Translations under genes and position numbers: made by a program
NCBI GenBank assembly: GCA_963170055.1
Contig: CAUJGJ010000189.1
Span: forward strand, 230,701-243,200
Source of the DNA: Halisarca cf. caerulea
Taxonomy: Eukaryota > Porifera > Demospongiae > Chondrillida > Halisarcidae
Direction: 5' to 3'
Length of the DNA stretch: 12,500 bases
In this document: piece by piece, positions 1 to 12,462 of the stretch
Numbering within the stretch: the stretch's first letter is position 1
Layout of the letters: every line of letters starts with the position of its first letter
Notes under the pieces: model-generated
What the model saw: the letters and a program-made list of their open reading frames with translations, nothing else
The model's database searches: none
Told to the model about the DNA's origin: nothing

Positions 1-36
1 AAATTTCTATATATACTTGTTTGCCTGTACTTGTAG

Positions 37-5189
<5,153 letters not shown>

Positions 5190-5765
5190 TTAGTCAAGTT
5201 TCCCAGCACAACTCTACACAAGTACCTTGAACCCTCCCAACACGTGTATCCAAGTGGGTTCGTTTTACATAGCACGTGCTCAAGATCACACACTTCACAC
5301 TTATCCCAGGCCTTGGAGTTTATTCGTGTGAGTATATATACATGTACACGTACTCAGTGCATGAGTTATTCACCTACCCAGTCCCTACACATATTTATTA
5401 TATGGGATATAGTTACTGTATTTTATAATATAGCGCTGTATAGCTTTTATTTTTCAGCATGCAGGTTTACATTGATGTGGAAAAATTATTACATGCAATT
5501 TAGTTTTGTATTGAATTTCTTATAGTACTTGTAGTCTGCTAAATGTGTTTATGATGTGCAGAGGAGTTGTTTTGTAAGGTAACCCACAATGATAATTAAT
5601 GGTAATATGATTCTGTAATTCAATATGATATCAAGTTAACCTATATCAGCTGTCCATGATCGCTAATTGTCACCGCATGCATGTACGGTACGGTGCTGGT
5701 TTATTTTTTACCTTGGTACAGCGCTGTATGTATTTCAATAGTATTATTATTGTAATACATGTATA

Positions 5766-5768
<3 letters not shown>

Positions 5769-5813
<45 letters not shown>

Positions 5814-5815
5814 AA
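5769..5815. repeat. (TA)n microsatellite
   Basis: A nearly pure TA dinucleotide run with one TG interruption near the right end. Confidence 0.95.
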
Positions 5816-5922
5816 TCACAATGAATTTTAATTGTCCAATGTACGTATAATATATATCACTACATGACTGCAGTCAGTTGTAGATCATATAATATATATA
5901 TACACACTTGTCATATGCATAT

Positions 5923-5928
5923 AATAAA
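5923..5928 (+). terminator. Candidate poly(A) signal for gene 1
   Basis: This AATAAA is the first one I find downstream of the gene 1 stop, giving a 3'UTR of about 740 nt. AATAAA is common in AT-rich DNA, so this is only a candidate. Confidence 0.3.
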
Positions 5929-5955
5929 CTATTGTTATAATAATATATACATATA

Positions 5956-5965
5956 CCTTATAAGG
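5956..5965. promoter_or_regulatory. CArG box (SRF-type site)
   Basis: CCTTATAAGG is an exact match to the CC(A/T)6GG consensus of SRF. It is palindromic and is followed by GCA. A second exact copy lies at 6292. Function is unproven. Confidence 0.35.
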
Positions 5966-6291
5966 GCATAATGTTTTGGGGTGTGCATGCATGCATGCAC
6001 AAGTCTTAAATTCTGCTAATTAGACCCCTCTCTCTATGTATATCTATACACCAAGCAGAAATCACCAAACTAGCTAGCGCTCCTATAACTGTTGAAAAAA
6101 CGCAGCTATAAATATATATTATAGTAGTTGTTTAAAAATTGCATGCATGTATGCATGGATCAATCGAATTTCTATTGTTAATTCATGCAACAGATCACAG
6201 GGTAAACACTAAATTAGTACCTGCTAAATATGTATAAACTTTTGCAATTGCAAATTAAACACTATAAGTTCCCAAGAAAAATGTATAGTGC

Positions 6292-6301
6292 CCTTATAAG
6301 G
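6292..6301. promoter_or_regulatory. Second CArG box
   Basis: An exact CCTTATAAGG again, with the flanking TGC inverted relative to the copy at 5956. The pair forms a longer inverted repeat (CCTTATAAGGGCA / TGCCCTTATAAGG) about 340 bp apart. Confidence 0.35.
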
Positions 6302-6481
6302 AATAACAACAATGGCCAAGGTATGTATTACATATATATAAAGTACATGCTGATATAATATTATATTGTTTATACATAATTATATATCATATTATAGTAT
6401 TATATATAATAATGCTTAATATTATATAGAATTATAGATGCAGGTACACACGCAAACATAATATTATATAATTTATGCTGA

Positions 6482-6487
6482 TTTAAT
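6482..6487 (-). terminator. Candidate poly(A) signal for gene 2
   Basis: TTTAAT on the + strand reads ATTAAA on the - strand, the commonest variant poly(A) signal. It lies about 240 nt beyond the proposed gene 2 stop. The region is AT-rich, so chance occurrence is likely. Confidence 0.25.
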
Positions 6488-6725
6488 TCAATAATGATCA
6501 ACAATTATAATATCATTGAAATCACACTGATACATCCGATGAACATGCAGCTAAAAAGGTTAAAAACACAAGGAGTAAAATACGTACGCACGTGCATGCA
6601 TACACACGTATGTACCTACAATCAGTTCACGTGCAAGTGCACAGATATACTATGTCACAAGAACACAACACAAGAGGTGGTCAAAGTACGTATGCTTGTC
6701 TTCACTGTCTCTCAGGATGAAAGGG

Positions 6726-6791
6726 TTAAACTTCCGATTTGCTTCGGCAACTCCTTCGAAGGGCATTGGACGTCATCGTGGCCTCCTCTTT
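6726..6791 (-). CDS. Gene 2 proposed terminal exon
   Basis: The acceptor CTGTCTGTGTAG ends at 6792. Phase 0, as required by exon 7, gives 21 residues starting KEEATMTSNALRRSC, then TAA. The basic tail (LRRSCRSKS) is plausible for a nuclear protein. Another frame from the same acceptor (GGHDDVQCPSKELPK..., ending TGA) is open but out of phase with the exon 7 donor. The assignment is tentative because the exon is short. Confidence 0.42.
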   Translation of the reverse strand, partial: KEEATMTSNALRRSCRSKSEV

Positions 6792-7250
6792 CTACACAGA
6801 CAGGTCAGACAATGCAAACACAAAGACGTCACATTACAAGCTACTTGAGCCAAAGCTAAGGTTTTCCTAACACATAGTAAAATATTAATACAGGGAAACT
6901 GCTCCAATCCGCCACAATTCGGAATGTCAGTTTCATGGTGGATTAGTGGGGTTGGTGGTGGAAGAAGCTTGCACTCAGTACATGTACTACAATTGGTTTT
7001 CAGAAACAGGGGCAGATTAGTGGGGTTGGCAGCTATTGGAGGGGGAGTATAGAGGCTCCCTGCACACACATGGAGAGGTACATTGCGACCCACAGTATAT
7101 TGATTTACTTCACATGACGGACAATGACAAAATGCTCAAGTTTAGCCATAATCCTTAATACCACAGACGATACCTACATATGTACAAACATACGTATGTA
7201 CATACATATGTACATATGTACAAACACATATTACAAACACACACACACAT

Positions 7251-7288
<38 letters not shown>

Positions 7289-8584
7289 ACACGCACACAC
7301 ACACACACACACCTCCTTGGAAGTCTGCATTGCACTTTTTATCTGTTTAAGACATTTCTGTATGTTCTCCTTCAGCTGAGATTCACCGTGGTTACGGGGG
7401 TCAAGGTAACACATCAGCTGGTCCACCTGACATTGGGGGGAGGAGCACAACACACATTGCACACTCGTATTGCATTGCAATTATCTACCCAATTTGTACT
7501 GCTCAGATGTAACGAGCATAGGGGCAGGTAGCTATAGAGGGTAAAATGGCAGCCACAAACAGCAGACAACCCACTAACAGTAGAATACAAACACAATACA
7601 GTACACTGACTGGGATCATTGTAGATGAGGACAATCTGGGAGCACTGTGCTCCAACACAGAGGGGGACCAGCTGGGAGCACTGTGTTCCAACACAGAGGA
7701 GGACCAGCTGGGAGCACTGTGCTCCAACACAGAGGAGGACCAGCTGGGAGCACTGTGTTCCAACACAGAGGAGGACCAGCTGGGAGCACTGTGCTCCAAC
7801 ACAGAGGTGGACCAGCTGGGAGCACTGTGCTCCAACACAGAGGGGGACCAGCTGGGAGCACTGTGCTCCAACACAGAGGTGGACCAGCTGGGAGCACTGT
7901 GAGGGGAGCACCGTGCTCCAACACAGAGGCGGACCAGCTGGGAGCACTGTGCTCCAACACAGAGGGGGACCAGCTGGGAGCACTGTGCTCCAACACAGAG
8001 GTGGACCAGCTGGGAGCACTGTGCTCCAACACAGAGGAGGAACAACCACTCTTACCTGTGAGATGTGACTGTAGAAGGACCATTTGTTGCTGACCTTTGA
8101 CCTCACAAACAGGCGCTCAGGCATTGTAGGGACAAAGAAGTACTTGCTACGGCAACGGTCCACACCCAGTGTATAAACAGAATATTCAAAAGAACCCTTT
8201 GGTTCCTCCACCTTTGAAACGACGGGGTCTTCCTCATTCTTGGTCATTGTACCTGTACTTGATATTTTCCTTCGTTTGACTGATGAAGACATATTTATTG
8301 TACTTGTGCCATTGTTACTAGGAGACCTGTGAGATGATGCAATGTCGCACTTGCATTGTGCAATAAGTTGAAACAGCTCACAATAGACTCACATGAACTC
8401 ATCCGACTTAAGAGAGAGATTAACAAGAAATTTCAAAAGAGAAATTTTTGACTGAGTGTTTAAATCTGCCAATGACCAATCCTCCCCTGTCTCTCGGCAA
8501 CAGTCACCAAGGAGATGGTCTGGGACAACACAAACTATGCATGACAGAAAGAGCAAGTGTGAGAGAGCTCAATCATCATAATCC

Positions 8585-8658
<74 letters not shown>

Positions 8659-10233
8659 TGCTGAGGGATTTTTCCAGCCATTTTGTCCTGAGCAACTAGG
8701 AAAGTCCCAATTTTTTCTTCCCAGTTCTGTTCGTTGACCTTTCTGAAGTAGTGAGGCAGTCTCTGTAAGCAACATAGACAGTCTTATATGGTGAATTCTC
8801 AGCACACACTCCTGGTCAGCACACACTCCTGGTCAGCACACACTCTTGGTCGGCACACACTACTGGTCAGCACACACTCTTGGTTAGCACACACTCCTGG
8901 TCAGCACACACTCCTGGTCAGCACACACTCTTGGTCGGCACACACTCTTGGTTAGCACACACTCCTGGTTAGCACACACTCCTGGTTAGCACACACTCTT
9001 GGTTAGCACACACTCTTGGTTAGCACACACTACTGGTCAGCACACACTCCTGGATAGCACACACTCTTGGTTAGCACACACTCTTGGTTAGCACACACTC
9101 TTGGTTAGCACACACTCTTGGTTAGCACACACTCCTGGATAGCACACACTCTTGGTTAGCACACACTCCTGGTCAGCACACACTCCTGGTTAGCACACAC
9201 TGCTGGTTAGCACACACTCTTGGTTAGCACACACTCTTGGTTAGCACACACTCTTGGTTAGCACACACTCCTGGTTAGCACACACTCCTGGTCAGCACAC
9301 ACTCCTGGTTAGTACACACTCTTGGTTAGCACACACTCTTGGTTAGCACACACTCCTGGTCAGCACACACTCCTGGTTAGCACACACTCTTGGTTAGCAC
9401 ACACTCCTGGTTAGCACACACTGCTGGTTAGCACACACTCTTGGTCAGCACACACTACAGGTTAGCACACACTCTTGGTTAGCACACACTCTTGGTTAGC
9501 ACACACTCCTGGATAGCACACACTCTTGGTTAGCACACACTCCTGGTTAACACACACTCCTGGTTAGCACACACTGCTGGTTAGCACACACTCTTGGTTA
9601 GCACACACTCTTGGTTAGCACACACTACTGGTCAGCACACACTCCTGGTTAGCACACACTCTTGGTTAGCACACACTACTGGTTAGCACACACTCTTGGT
9701 TAGCACACACTCTTGGTTAGCACACACTCCTGGATAGCACACACTCTTGGTTAGCACACACTCCTGGTTAACACACACTCCTGGTTAGCACACACTGCTG
9801 GTTAGCACACACTCTTGGTCAGCACACACTACAGGTTGGCACACACTCCTGGCTAGCACACACACACACACTGCGTACATTTTATACACATTACCATACA
9901 TACATACATACATACATACATACATACATACGTACATACATACACACATACATACATACATACGTACATACATACATACATACGTACATACATACGTACA
10001 TACGTACCTTACTCTGTAAAATGATGTCTCTTGGAATGTCCTGGAAGATCACGCCCAACAGTGCCATACAGACTGTGCACGGGAAGACAAAAGTTTTTGT
10101 AGTATCTGTTGTGTGTACGTATATCCACAAAGTATGTACATATGTACATATGTAAATATATAAGTAAAACACATGCACACAAGTCCATATGTACATTCGT
10201 ACGTAAGTACACATACAAGCAGGTACACACACA

Positions 10234-10295
<62 letters not shown>

Positions 10296-10924
10296 CTGCT
10301 AGCAATGTAGTCAATACTGGCTGCAGTAGAGGACTTCAGTAAGGACTTGTACAACACTGAGAAGGAAAGTTCTGAGCACTTCAAAAGGTCGCTACACAAG
10401 AGAGAGAAGGTCCACATCATGTACATGTATACATACATACAGTGAAACCTGTCTATAAAGGACACTCAAGGATCACATACGTAGTTGTGGTCTTTGTAGA
10501 CAGGTGGTCCATATACTAAGAGGTGTGCTAGTATGCATGTACGTACATACACATAGTGACATCCCCATGAGCAATCCCACTCAATGGGAAAACAATTTGT
10601 GTCAGACTACAGTTAGGAGGCCGTAGGACTAGGGAACAAGTCTTAGTAAACTTTATATGGTACTTAGTAAACTTTAGTATACTTTAGTATACTAAGGTGA
10701 TCTTACATACGTACATACGTACATACCTCAGGATATGGTCAGATTAAGTAGAGTATTGGGGTATCCAGGTGTCAGATTACAGAGGTACCATTGCTAGTTG
10801 TGCAATACTACACATGGTATGTACATACATACAGGATACATGCACATACATACGCATAGTAAACACCAGTACAGTGTGCAGGAATGTATGTATGTACATA
10901 AACACCTGCACAACCACCTTGCAT

Positions 10925-11022
<98 letters not shown>

Positions 11023-11487
11023 CCCTCATTGAATAAAACAAACCTGTTTCTGGAAAGATTCCTCCAAATGAACAGCAGATCACCTGTGACGTCTGGAAAA
11101 GGATCGGGATCTTCTGCTGTGGTGGGTGGTCTGTGTGGAGCATGGGGAGGTCTCAACATGTGGGTAGATTACAGAAGTCCACTCAGTACAGTCTACAATG
11201 ATAGGGGGATCCCAACATGTGGGTAGATTACAGAGGTCCACCCAGTACTGTCTACAGTAGTGGGGAGATCTCAACATGAAGAATATTAATCTGATAATTG
11301 ATAAATTATTGACAAGGAAATGGGATTAAACGCACTATGATACTAACCCAGTATCCATGGCAACTATCCCTTCCATGTCATCATTACTTGATCTTGACAT
11401 CAAAGCGAGTGGGTGGGGTCTACTGTTACCAAGAAACTGCGAATTAGCCAGCGAGAATGCTCCTTCAGTTTTAACACTCGAATGCAT
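6726..11487 (-). CDS. Gene 2: DDT - WHIM2-like chromatin protein, eight exons
   Basis: Spliced model on the - strand: 11487-11348, 11130-11044, 10391-10297, 10072-10008, 8762-8657, 8387-8056, 7426-7313 and 6791-6726. Together they make 1005 nt, or 334 residues plus TAA, with consistent phases. Residues about 60-125 match the DDT domain: TGDLLFIWRNLSRN, then CSELSFSVLYKSLLKSS, then ASICMALLGVIFQDIP. Residues about 238-300 match WHIM2: LGVDRCRSKYFFVP (like DRxxxxYWxF) and KWSFYS, then VDQLMCYLDPRNHGESQLKE. In ACF1/WSTF (BAZ) proteins DDT and WHIM modules bind linker DNA and the ISWI ATPase, so a nuclear nucleosome-remodelling partner is inferred. VKRRK near residue 201 could be a nuclear localisation signal. 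No WAC, PHD or bromodomain is visible. The join at 8657/8387 and the last exon are the weakest parts. Confidence 0.7.
6792..7189 (-). other. Gene 2 last intron, repeat-poor part
   Basis: No convincing exon is seen. A 15-bp motif, GATTAGTGGGGTTGG, occurs twice (6941-6955 and 7015-7029). A Cys/Pro-rich open frame on the - strand covers 6773-7093, but it has no matching splice phase and includes the duplicated motif. Confidence 0.4.
7190..7312. repeat. (CATA)n then (CA)n tract
   Basis: Tetranucleotide GTACATAC/CATATGTA repeats are followed by (CA)n, which on the - strand is (TG)n starting at the exon 7 donor. The open frames through it are artefacts. Confidence 0.9.
7313..7426 (-). CDS. Gene 2 exon 7: WHIM2 second half
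   Basis: The acceptor CCAATGTCAG ends at 7427 and the donor is AAGGAG|GTGTGTG, on the edge of the microsatellite. It has exactly 38 codons, phase 0 at both ends: VDQLMCYLDPRNHGESQLKE then a Lys/Gln helix. It closely follows the BAZ-family WHIM2 pattern of ELDxLLxxLxPxGxRESxLKE. Confidence 0.78.
7637..8043. repeat. 36-bp minisatellite, about 11 copies
   Basis: The unit contains GGGAGCACTGTGCTCCAAC, then ACAGAGGNGGACCAGCT. One copy near 7900 is rearranged (CTGTGAGGGGAGCACCGTG). It lies inside gene 2 intron 6, ending about 12 nt from the donor at 8055. Since 36 is divisible by 3, several frames on both strands stay open and give GALCSNTEEDQL-type repeats; these are shadows. Confidence 0.95.
8056..8387 (-). 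CDS. Gene 2 exon 6: WHIM2 first half
   Basis: The donor TCACAG|GTAAGA is excellent. The frame is certain from Met 8292 onward: MSSSVKRRKISSTG ... YTLGVDRCRSKYFFVPTMP ... NKWSFYSHISQ. The frame stays open further 5' to a TGA near 8391, giving YCELFQLIAQCKCDIASSHR. The exon start is ambiguous: acceptors ending at 8388, 8377 or 8327 pair in phase with exon 5 donors at 8657, 8655 or 8653 respectively. The first is chosen because it uses the nearest donor. Confidence 0.7.
8388..8589 (-). other. Gene 2 intron 5, unique part
   Basis: Unique intronic sequence between exon 6 and the (TG)n tract. It contains a CTCTCTCTTAAG pyrimidine stretch (about 8408-8419 on the - strand) that could serve the exon 6 acceptor. 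No other feature is seen. Confidence 0.4.
8590..8656. repeat. (CA)n microsatellite at exon 5 donor
   Basis: An uninterrupted CA run on the + strand, (TG)n in the gene 2 transcript. It begins exactly at the exon 5 5' splice site. Confidence 0.97.
8657..8762 (-). CDS. Gene 2 exon 5
   Basis: The acceptor is TATGTTGCTTACAG in phase 0. It encodes 35 residues, RLPHYFRKVNEQNWEEKIGT then FLVAQDKMAGKIPQQ, continuing directly from the DDT exon. The donor lies in (GT)n right after CAAT. Position 8657 is the nearest GT and gives phase 1, but 8655 and 8653 are equally possible by sequence. A second open frame exists but reads less like protein and does not fit the upstream phase. Confidence 0.65.
8802..9872. 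repeat. 17-bp minisatellite, about 62 copies
   Basis: The unit is GGTTAGCACACACTCTT, with variants GGTCAG, GGATAG, CTCCT, CTGCT and CTACT. Copies are in perfect 17-bp register over about 1.07 kb. Larger blocks recur, for example the stretches near 9130-9260 and 9490-9620 share an order of variants. It lies in gene 2 intron 4, about 40 nt from the exon 5 acceptor. The period is not a multiple of three and it is non-coding. Confidence 0.97.
9899..10007. repeat. (CATA)n/(CGTA)n tetranucleotide tract
   Basis: Repeats of CATA with periodic CGTA run up to the exon 4 donor, whose GTACGT is the first repeat unit on the - strand. Confidence 0.95.
10008..10072 (-). CDS. Gene 2 exon 4: end of DDT domain
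   Basis: The acceptor is CCGTGCACAG and the donor AAG|GTACGT. It encodes CMALLGVIFQDIPRDIILQS plus a final K, giving IxxALLxVIFQD, the third DDT block. An alternative donor (CAGA|GTAAGG) five bases earlier would break the frame with the next exon, so the phase-0 site is preferred. The (TACG/TATG)n tract starts at the donor itself. Confidence 0.75.
10073..10296. repeat. Gene 2 intron 3 with (CA)n at the donor
   Basis: The interval holds ACATATGTA-type degenerate repeats and a clean (CA)n at 10226-10292, ending four bases from the exon 3 5' splice site (GTTAGTGTGTG on the - strand). No gene is seen. Confidence 0.85.
10297..10391 (-). CDS. Gene 2 exon 3: middle of DDT domain
   Basis: A strong pyrimidine tract precedes the acceptor TCTCTCTTGTGTAG, and the donor AGCA|GTTAGT runs directly into (GT)n. 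It encodes 31 full residues, DLLKCSELSFSVLYKSLLKS ... IDYIAS. The SELSFxVLxxxLLxS pattern is the second conserved DDT block. It ends with one base, A, completed by TC at 10072 to give Ile. Confidence 0.75.
10392..10928. other. Gene 2 intron 2, mixed short repeats
   Basis: The interval contains a possible transposon remnant (10439-10525, listed separately), short tandem TTAGTAAACTTTA/TTTAGTATAC repeats (10642-10695) and GTACATAC tracts. A CAGATTACAGAGGT sequence near 10772 resembles the 59-bp repeats at 11154. No exon is supported. Confidence 0.45.
10439..10525. mobile_element. Possible DNA-transposon/MITE remnant
   Basis: CAGTGAAACCTGTCTATAAA follows a TA, and about 45 nt later GTCTTTGTAGACAGGTGGTC reads as its imperfect inverse (ACCTGTCTACAAAGAC). 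A CAGT-starting terminus beside TA, with inverted ACCTGTCTAYAAAG arms, resembles non-autonomous TA-target (Tc1/mariner- or pogo-like) elements of marine invertebrates. No transposase is present. Confidence 0.35.
10929..11020. repeat. (CA)n microsatellite near exon 2 donor
   Basis: A pure CA run on the + strand. On the gene 2 transcript it is (TG)n beginning about 23 nt after the exon 2 donor. Confidence 0.97.
11044..11130 (-). CDS. Gene 2 exon 2: start of DDT domain
   Basis: The acceptor GCTCCACACAG ends at 11131 and the donor is AACAG|GTTTGT. One base completes GG|A = Gly, then PPTTAEDPDPFPDVTG and DLLFIWRNLSRN follow, ending with AG, which pairs with C at 10391 to make Ser. Other AGs (exon starts 11116, 11113, 11092, 11083) exist in a phase that would not fit exon 1. 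GDLLFIW corresponds to the conserved start of DDT helix 1. Confidence 0.65.
11154..11278. repeat. 59-bp tandem duplication in gene 2 intron 1
   Basis: Two copies, each starting CAACATGTGGGTAGATTACA (11154-11212 and 11213-11271), differ at a few bases. They are followed by the first seven bases of a third copy. Confidence 0.85.
11348..11487 (-). CDS. Gene 2 exon 1 (proposed start)
   Basis: ATG 11487-11485 is the first Met in this frame. The exon encodes 46 residues starting MHSSVKTEGAFSL, plus GG, and the donor is ACTGG|GTTAGT. It is Ser/Asn/Met-rich. Just upstream, CTCCTGTAG ending at 11497 looks like an acceptor, with its TAG in frame three codons before the ATG. The exon may therefore begin at 11496, with a 5'UTR or further coding exon upstream. 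Confidence 0.55.
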
Positions 11488-11570
11488 GGTTTGAACCTAC
11501 AGGAGAACAGGTATGTAACTTTCACATCAGTCTAACAAAACTGAACCATTGTTGGACCTTACATTAGAAC

Positions 11571-12025
11571 TATGTACGTACCAACATACGTACCACATAT
11601 GTACCAACATACGTACCGACATACGTACCAACATACATACCACATACGTACCAACATACGTACCAACATACGTCCCACATACGTCCCACATATGTACCAA
11701 CATACGTACCACATATGTACCAACATACGTCCCACATACGTACCACATATGTACCAACATACGTACCACATATGTACCAACATACGTACCACATATGTAC
11801 CAACATACGTACCACATATGTACCACATATGTACCAACATACGTCCCACATATGTACCAACATACGTACCAACATATGTACGTACCAACATATGTACGTA
11901 CCAACATATGTACTAACATACAGTACGTACGTACCAACATACGTACCACATATGTACCAACATACATACGTACCAACACACACCAACATACATATCAACA
12001 TACGTACCAACATACGTGTACGCAA
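11571..12025. repeat. TACGTA/CATATG minisatellite upstream of gene 2
   Basis: Alternating 11-12 bp units, CGTACCAACATA and CCACATATGTA, form the array, with occasional CGTCC variants. The self-complementary cores GTAC, TACGTA and CATATG make both strands look alike and open in several frames. No gene is supported. Confidence 0.93.
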
Positions 12026-12104
12026 ACGTACATATGTATGTGGAATAATACATACGTACTTACAGTTGTATGTGTGTAGAATATTAGACAATTAACTTTG
12101 CACA

Positions 12105-12173
12105 ACACCCCCCCCCCACACCCACCCACCCACCCACACCCACACCCCCCCCCCCCACACACACACACACACA

Positions 12174-12212
<39 letters not shown>

Positions 12213-12289
12213 CTATGCTCACCCACCCACACACACACACACACACGCACACACACACCCACACACACACACACCCACACCCACACCCA

Positions 12290-12324
<35 letters not shown>

Positions 12325-12377
12325 CTATGCTCACCCACCCACCCACACCCACACACACGCACACACACACCCACACA

Positions 12378-12462
<85 letters not shown>
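12105..12462. repeat. C-rich (CCCA)n/(CA)n block with G4 potential
   Basis: C8-C9 runs and CCCA repeats (12108-12156) are followed by (CA)n. AGCTATGCTCACCCACCC occurs at 12211 and again about 112 bp later, so the block is itself a higher-order duplication. A decayed third copy, ATCTATCCTCACA, lies near 12461. The - strand is G-rich. Confidence 0.92.

Larger units (their letters stand above)
5190..6481. other. AT-rich intergenic stretch between convergent genes
   Basis: This is gene 1 3'UTR followed by convergent intergenic DNA. It is AT-rich, with many TATA and GCATGCAT runs. Short open frames (for example 5244-5525) have no protein-like composition or splice context. I see no RNA gene. Notable items, a (TA)n tract, poly(A) candidates and two CArG boxes, are listed separately. 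Confidence 0.6.

Noticed and set aside
5244..5525. 93-codon + strand frame after the gene 1 stop
   Set aside because: It is AT-driven, with no domain pattern and no splice signal linking it to gene 1.
6494..6859. 121-codon + strand frame
   Set aside because: Composition looks random, it includes GTACATAC-type repeats, and it lies antisense to the proposed terminal exon of gene 2.
6773..7093. 106-codon - strand Cys/Pro-rich frame as a gene 2 exon
   Set aside because: Acceptors that keep it open do not match the exon 7 donor phase, and it contains a duplicated 15-bp motif. It is kept as intron, with some doubt.
7503..8093. Frames reading SNTEEDQLGALC, WSTVLPAGPPLC and similar
   Set aside because: They are the 36-bp intronic minisatellite in different frames. 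The bracketing exon ends at a strong donor (8056/8055) and the next begins at 7426.
8802..9872. CRISPR array or telomere-like repeat
   Set aside because: The 17-bp units are directly tandem with no unique spacers. GGTTAGCACAC is not the TTAGGG telomere repeat. The surroundings are a spliced animal gene.
11527..12095. Tyr/Val/Thr-rich frames on both strands
   Set aside because: They come from the self-complementary TACGTA/CATATG repeats, with no protein-like composition.
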